Shown here in pieces: positions 43,719 through 45,021 of a stretch of 45,021 bases of DNA (position 1 is its first letter; each line of letters begins with the position of its first letter). The position numbers and the translations under genes are program-made. The stretch covers positions 64,001-109,021 of the forward strand of contig PGYR01000005.1 in assembly GCA_002839765.1 (NCBI GenBank), written 5' to 3'. Below the pieces are notes generated by a model. That model saw nothing but the letters and a program-made list of their open reading frames with translations. It was not told the origin of the DNA and ran no database searches. The DNA comes from Ignavibacteriae bacterium HGW-Ignavibacteriae-4 (GTDB lineage: Bacteria > Bacteroidota > Ignavibacteria > Kapaibacteriales > UBA2268).

Positions 43719-45021
43719 ATGAAATACTTAATAACTATATTACTACTATCATTAACATTCAATATTTACTCTCAAGAAGAGAATCTACTCTATTCAAGTT
43801 ATATAGGTGGTAATAACAATGATGAAATAAAGAATGTACTATCTGATAAAGATGGAAACATCTATGTTATGGGTTTCACAAAAAGTACAGATTACCCAAC
43901 TACTATCGGTGCTTATCAAAAATCACATGGTGGTGATATAGATATCTTTATCACTAAGTATGATAAATATATGACCGTTGTTTGGAGTACTTTTATAGGT
44001 GGAAATAGTAGAGATATTGCTCATAACATGGTTATTTCTGATGAAGCAATTTGGATTGTTGGCGAGACTTTATCAAATAATTACCCAACTACTTATAATG
44101 CAATAGCACGAAACTTTTTCGGTGGTTCTGGTGATATTATAATTACTAAATTTTCTCTTAATGGAGAATTGCTCTATTCTACATATTTTGGTGGTGAGGG
44201 ATATGACCCTGCCGCTGGAGTGACTATAGATTCGGATAAGAATATATGGGTATTAGGAAGAACAAATAGTACTAATTTTAGAACAACTTCTAATGCATCA
44301 AAATGGGATTTAGATGGAGCATATGACTCATATATTCTAAAAATTTCAGATAATGGTAAGCTACTTTATAGTTCCTTAATTGGTGGCGAAAATTCTGATT
44401 TTGGATTAAGTATCTCGTATTCAAAAGTTGATAATCAAGTGGCTATAAGTGGGTTTACAGACAGTAAATATTTCCCATTAAAAGGTACACCACTACAAGC
44501 TATTAAAATAGGGGGTAATGATCAATTTGATAACTATCTATCTGTATTTAATATAGACGGTGGTTTAGAATGGTCTAGTTATTTCGGTGGAAATGGACAG
44601 GACTATCCTGTAACTATTAAATATGATAATAAAGGCAATCTTGTAGTTCATATTTACACAACTAGTGTTAATCTAGTAACAGATAACAATTCTTATTTCA
44701 GATATAATGCTGGAAAAATAGACAATTATTTGATGAAACTCGACCGTAATAAAAAGATTGCTTGGTCTAGTTACTATGGAGGCACAAATGTAGATGGTCA
44801 GGATAATATCTTCCATAAATATGGAGATATGGCTATTGATAAGAATGATAATATTTATTTGAGTGCATTTACAACCAGTAATGATTTACCAATTACTCAA
44901 AATGCCAAATTTAATAAACTAAATGGTTCTGAGGATGCTTACTTTGCTAAGTGGAGCTATGAAGGGGAGCTATTATATAGTAGTTACTTAGGCGGTAGTA
45001 ATATAGATGAGGGGAGGAGCG
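43719..45021 (+). CDS. SBBP-repeat secreted protein (3' end beyond window)
   Basis: The ATG at 43719 has AAGAGG seven bases upstream. The frame stays open to the window edge (434 codons). A signal peptide ('MKYLITILLLSLTFNIYS') is followed by beta-propeller-like SBBP repeats of roughly 55-60 residues: 'LLYSSYIGGNNNDE', 'VVWSTFIGGNSRD', 'LLYSTYFGGEGYD', 'LLYSSLIGGENSD', 'LEWSSYFGGNGQD', 'IAWSSYYGGTNVD', 'LLYSSYLGGSNID', each followed by a DxxGNIY-type strand. Such proteins are often large T9SS or autodisplay adhesins; a C-terminal sorting domain would be expected outside the window. Confidence 0.85.
   Translation, partial: MKYLITILLLSLTFNIYSQEENLLYSSYIGGNNNDEIKNVLSDKDGNIYVMGFTKSTDYPTTIGAYQKSHGGDIDIFITKYDKYMTVVWSTFIGGNSRDIAHNMVISDEAIWIVGETLSNNYPTTYNAIARNFFGGSGDIIITKFSLNGELLYSTYFGGEGYDPAAGVTIDSDKNIWVLGRTNSTNFRTTSNASKWDLDGAYDSYILKISDNGKLLYSSLIGGENSDFGLSISYSKVDNQVAISGFTDSKYFPLKGTPLQAIKIGGNDQFDNYLSVFNIDGGLEWSSYFGGNGQDYPVTIKYDNKGNLVVHIYTTSVNLVTDNNSYFRYNAGKIDNYLMKLDRNKKIAWSSYYGGTNVDGQDNIFHKYGDMAIDKNDNIYLSAFTTSNDLPITQNAKFNKLNGSEDAYFAKWSYEGELLYSSYLGGSNIDEGRS

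Overview
The window comes from an AT-rich Gram-negative bacterium of the Bacteroidota/Chlorobi side of the tree. Six proteins end in type IX secretion (T9SS) C-terminal sorting domains, an SBBP-repeat protein runs off the right edge, and TPR-adenylate cyclases and LRR lipoproteins are present. Many genes have clear Shine-Dalgarno sequences (GAGGT, AAGGTG, GGAGG), which is unlike typical Bacteroidia and fits Ignavibacteria/Kapabacteria-like lineages better. This placement is inference from gene content, not a phylogeny.

Layout. (1) 1-9.3 kb, + strand: five consecutive secreted T9SS-sorted proteins; two have cohesin-like domains and one has a nidogen-like domain plus a dockerin-like stretch. 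Stem-loops follow the first and fourth. (2) 9.4-12.9 kb: an envelope-glycan group (DPM1-like GT2 with a basic N-terminal extension, an outer-membrane barrel, a GT9 with an N-terminal Cys cluster, a small MIase-like protein). (3) 13-16.6 kb: an RlmD-type rRNA methyltransferase split by an in-frame UAG, queE, and a sixth T9SS protein. (4) 16.9-20 kb: a lipoprotein adaptor, FtsX-type permease and ATPase forming a MacAB/Lol-like transporter. (5) 20.2-24.3 kb: fbp, tatC, a polyprenyl diphosphate synthase and murA. (6) 24.5-29.9 kb: a VOC protein, then minus-strand accessory genes (membrane protein, TIMP-like, MORN-like, GIY-YIG) separated by direct copies of a dispersed repeat, then ligA, whose last codons lie inside a repeat copy and whose zinc-finger cysteines are absent. 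(7) 30-31.4 kb: lpdA, followed by a repeat-rich spacer. (8) 31.9-38.8 kb, minus strand: an LRR lipoprotein and two paralogous TPR-TM-adenylate cyclases, each ending on a GAGACGT-type repeat. (9) 39.1-43.5 kb, minus strand: a compact seven-gene Mu-related phage cassette (gp36-like, holin-like, endolysin, small protein, tail fibre, spanin-like, gp29-like portal) with no capsid, terminase or transposase genes in the window. (10) 43.7 kb to the end: a partial SBBP-repeat secreted protein.

Repeats. Gene-free stretches, mainly right of 25 kb, are filled by several families of short palindromic dispersed repeats (MITE/REP-like). Some copies supply stop codons, C-terminal residues or terminators to flanking genes. 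I saw no rRNA, tRNA, CRISPR array, insertion-sequence transposase or origin. The spacer 24280-24561 contains nothing I recognise beyond a weak hairpin and the ribosome binding site of the VOC gene. The 19970-20189 spacer upstream of fbp also shows nothing I can name.
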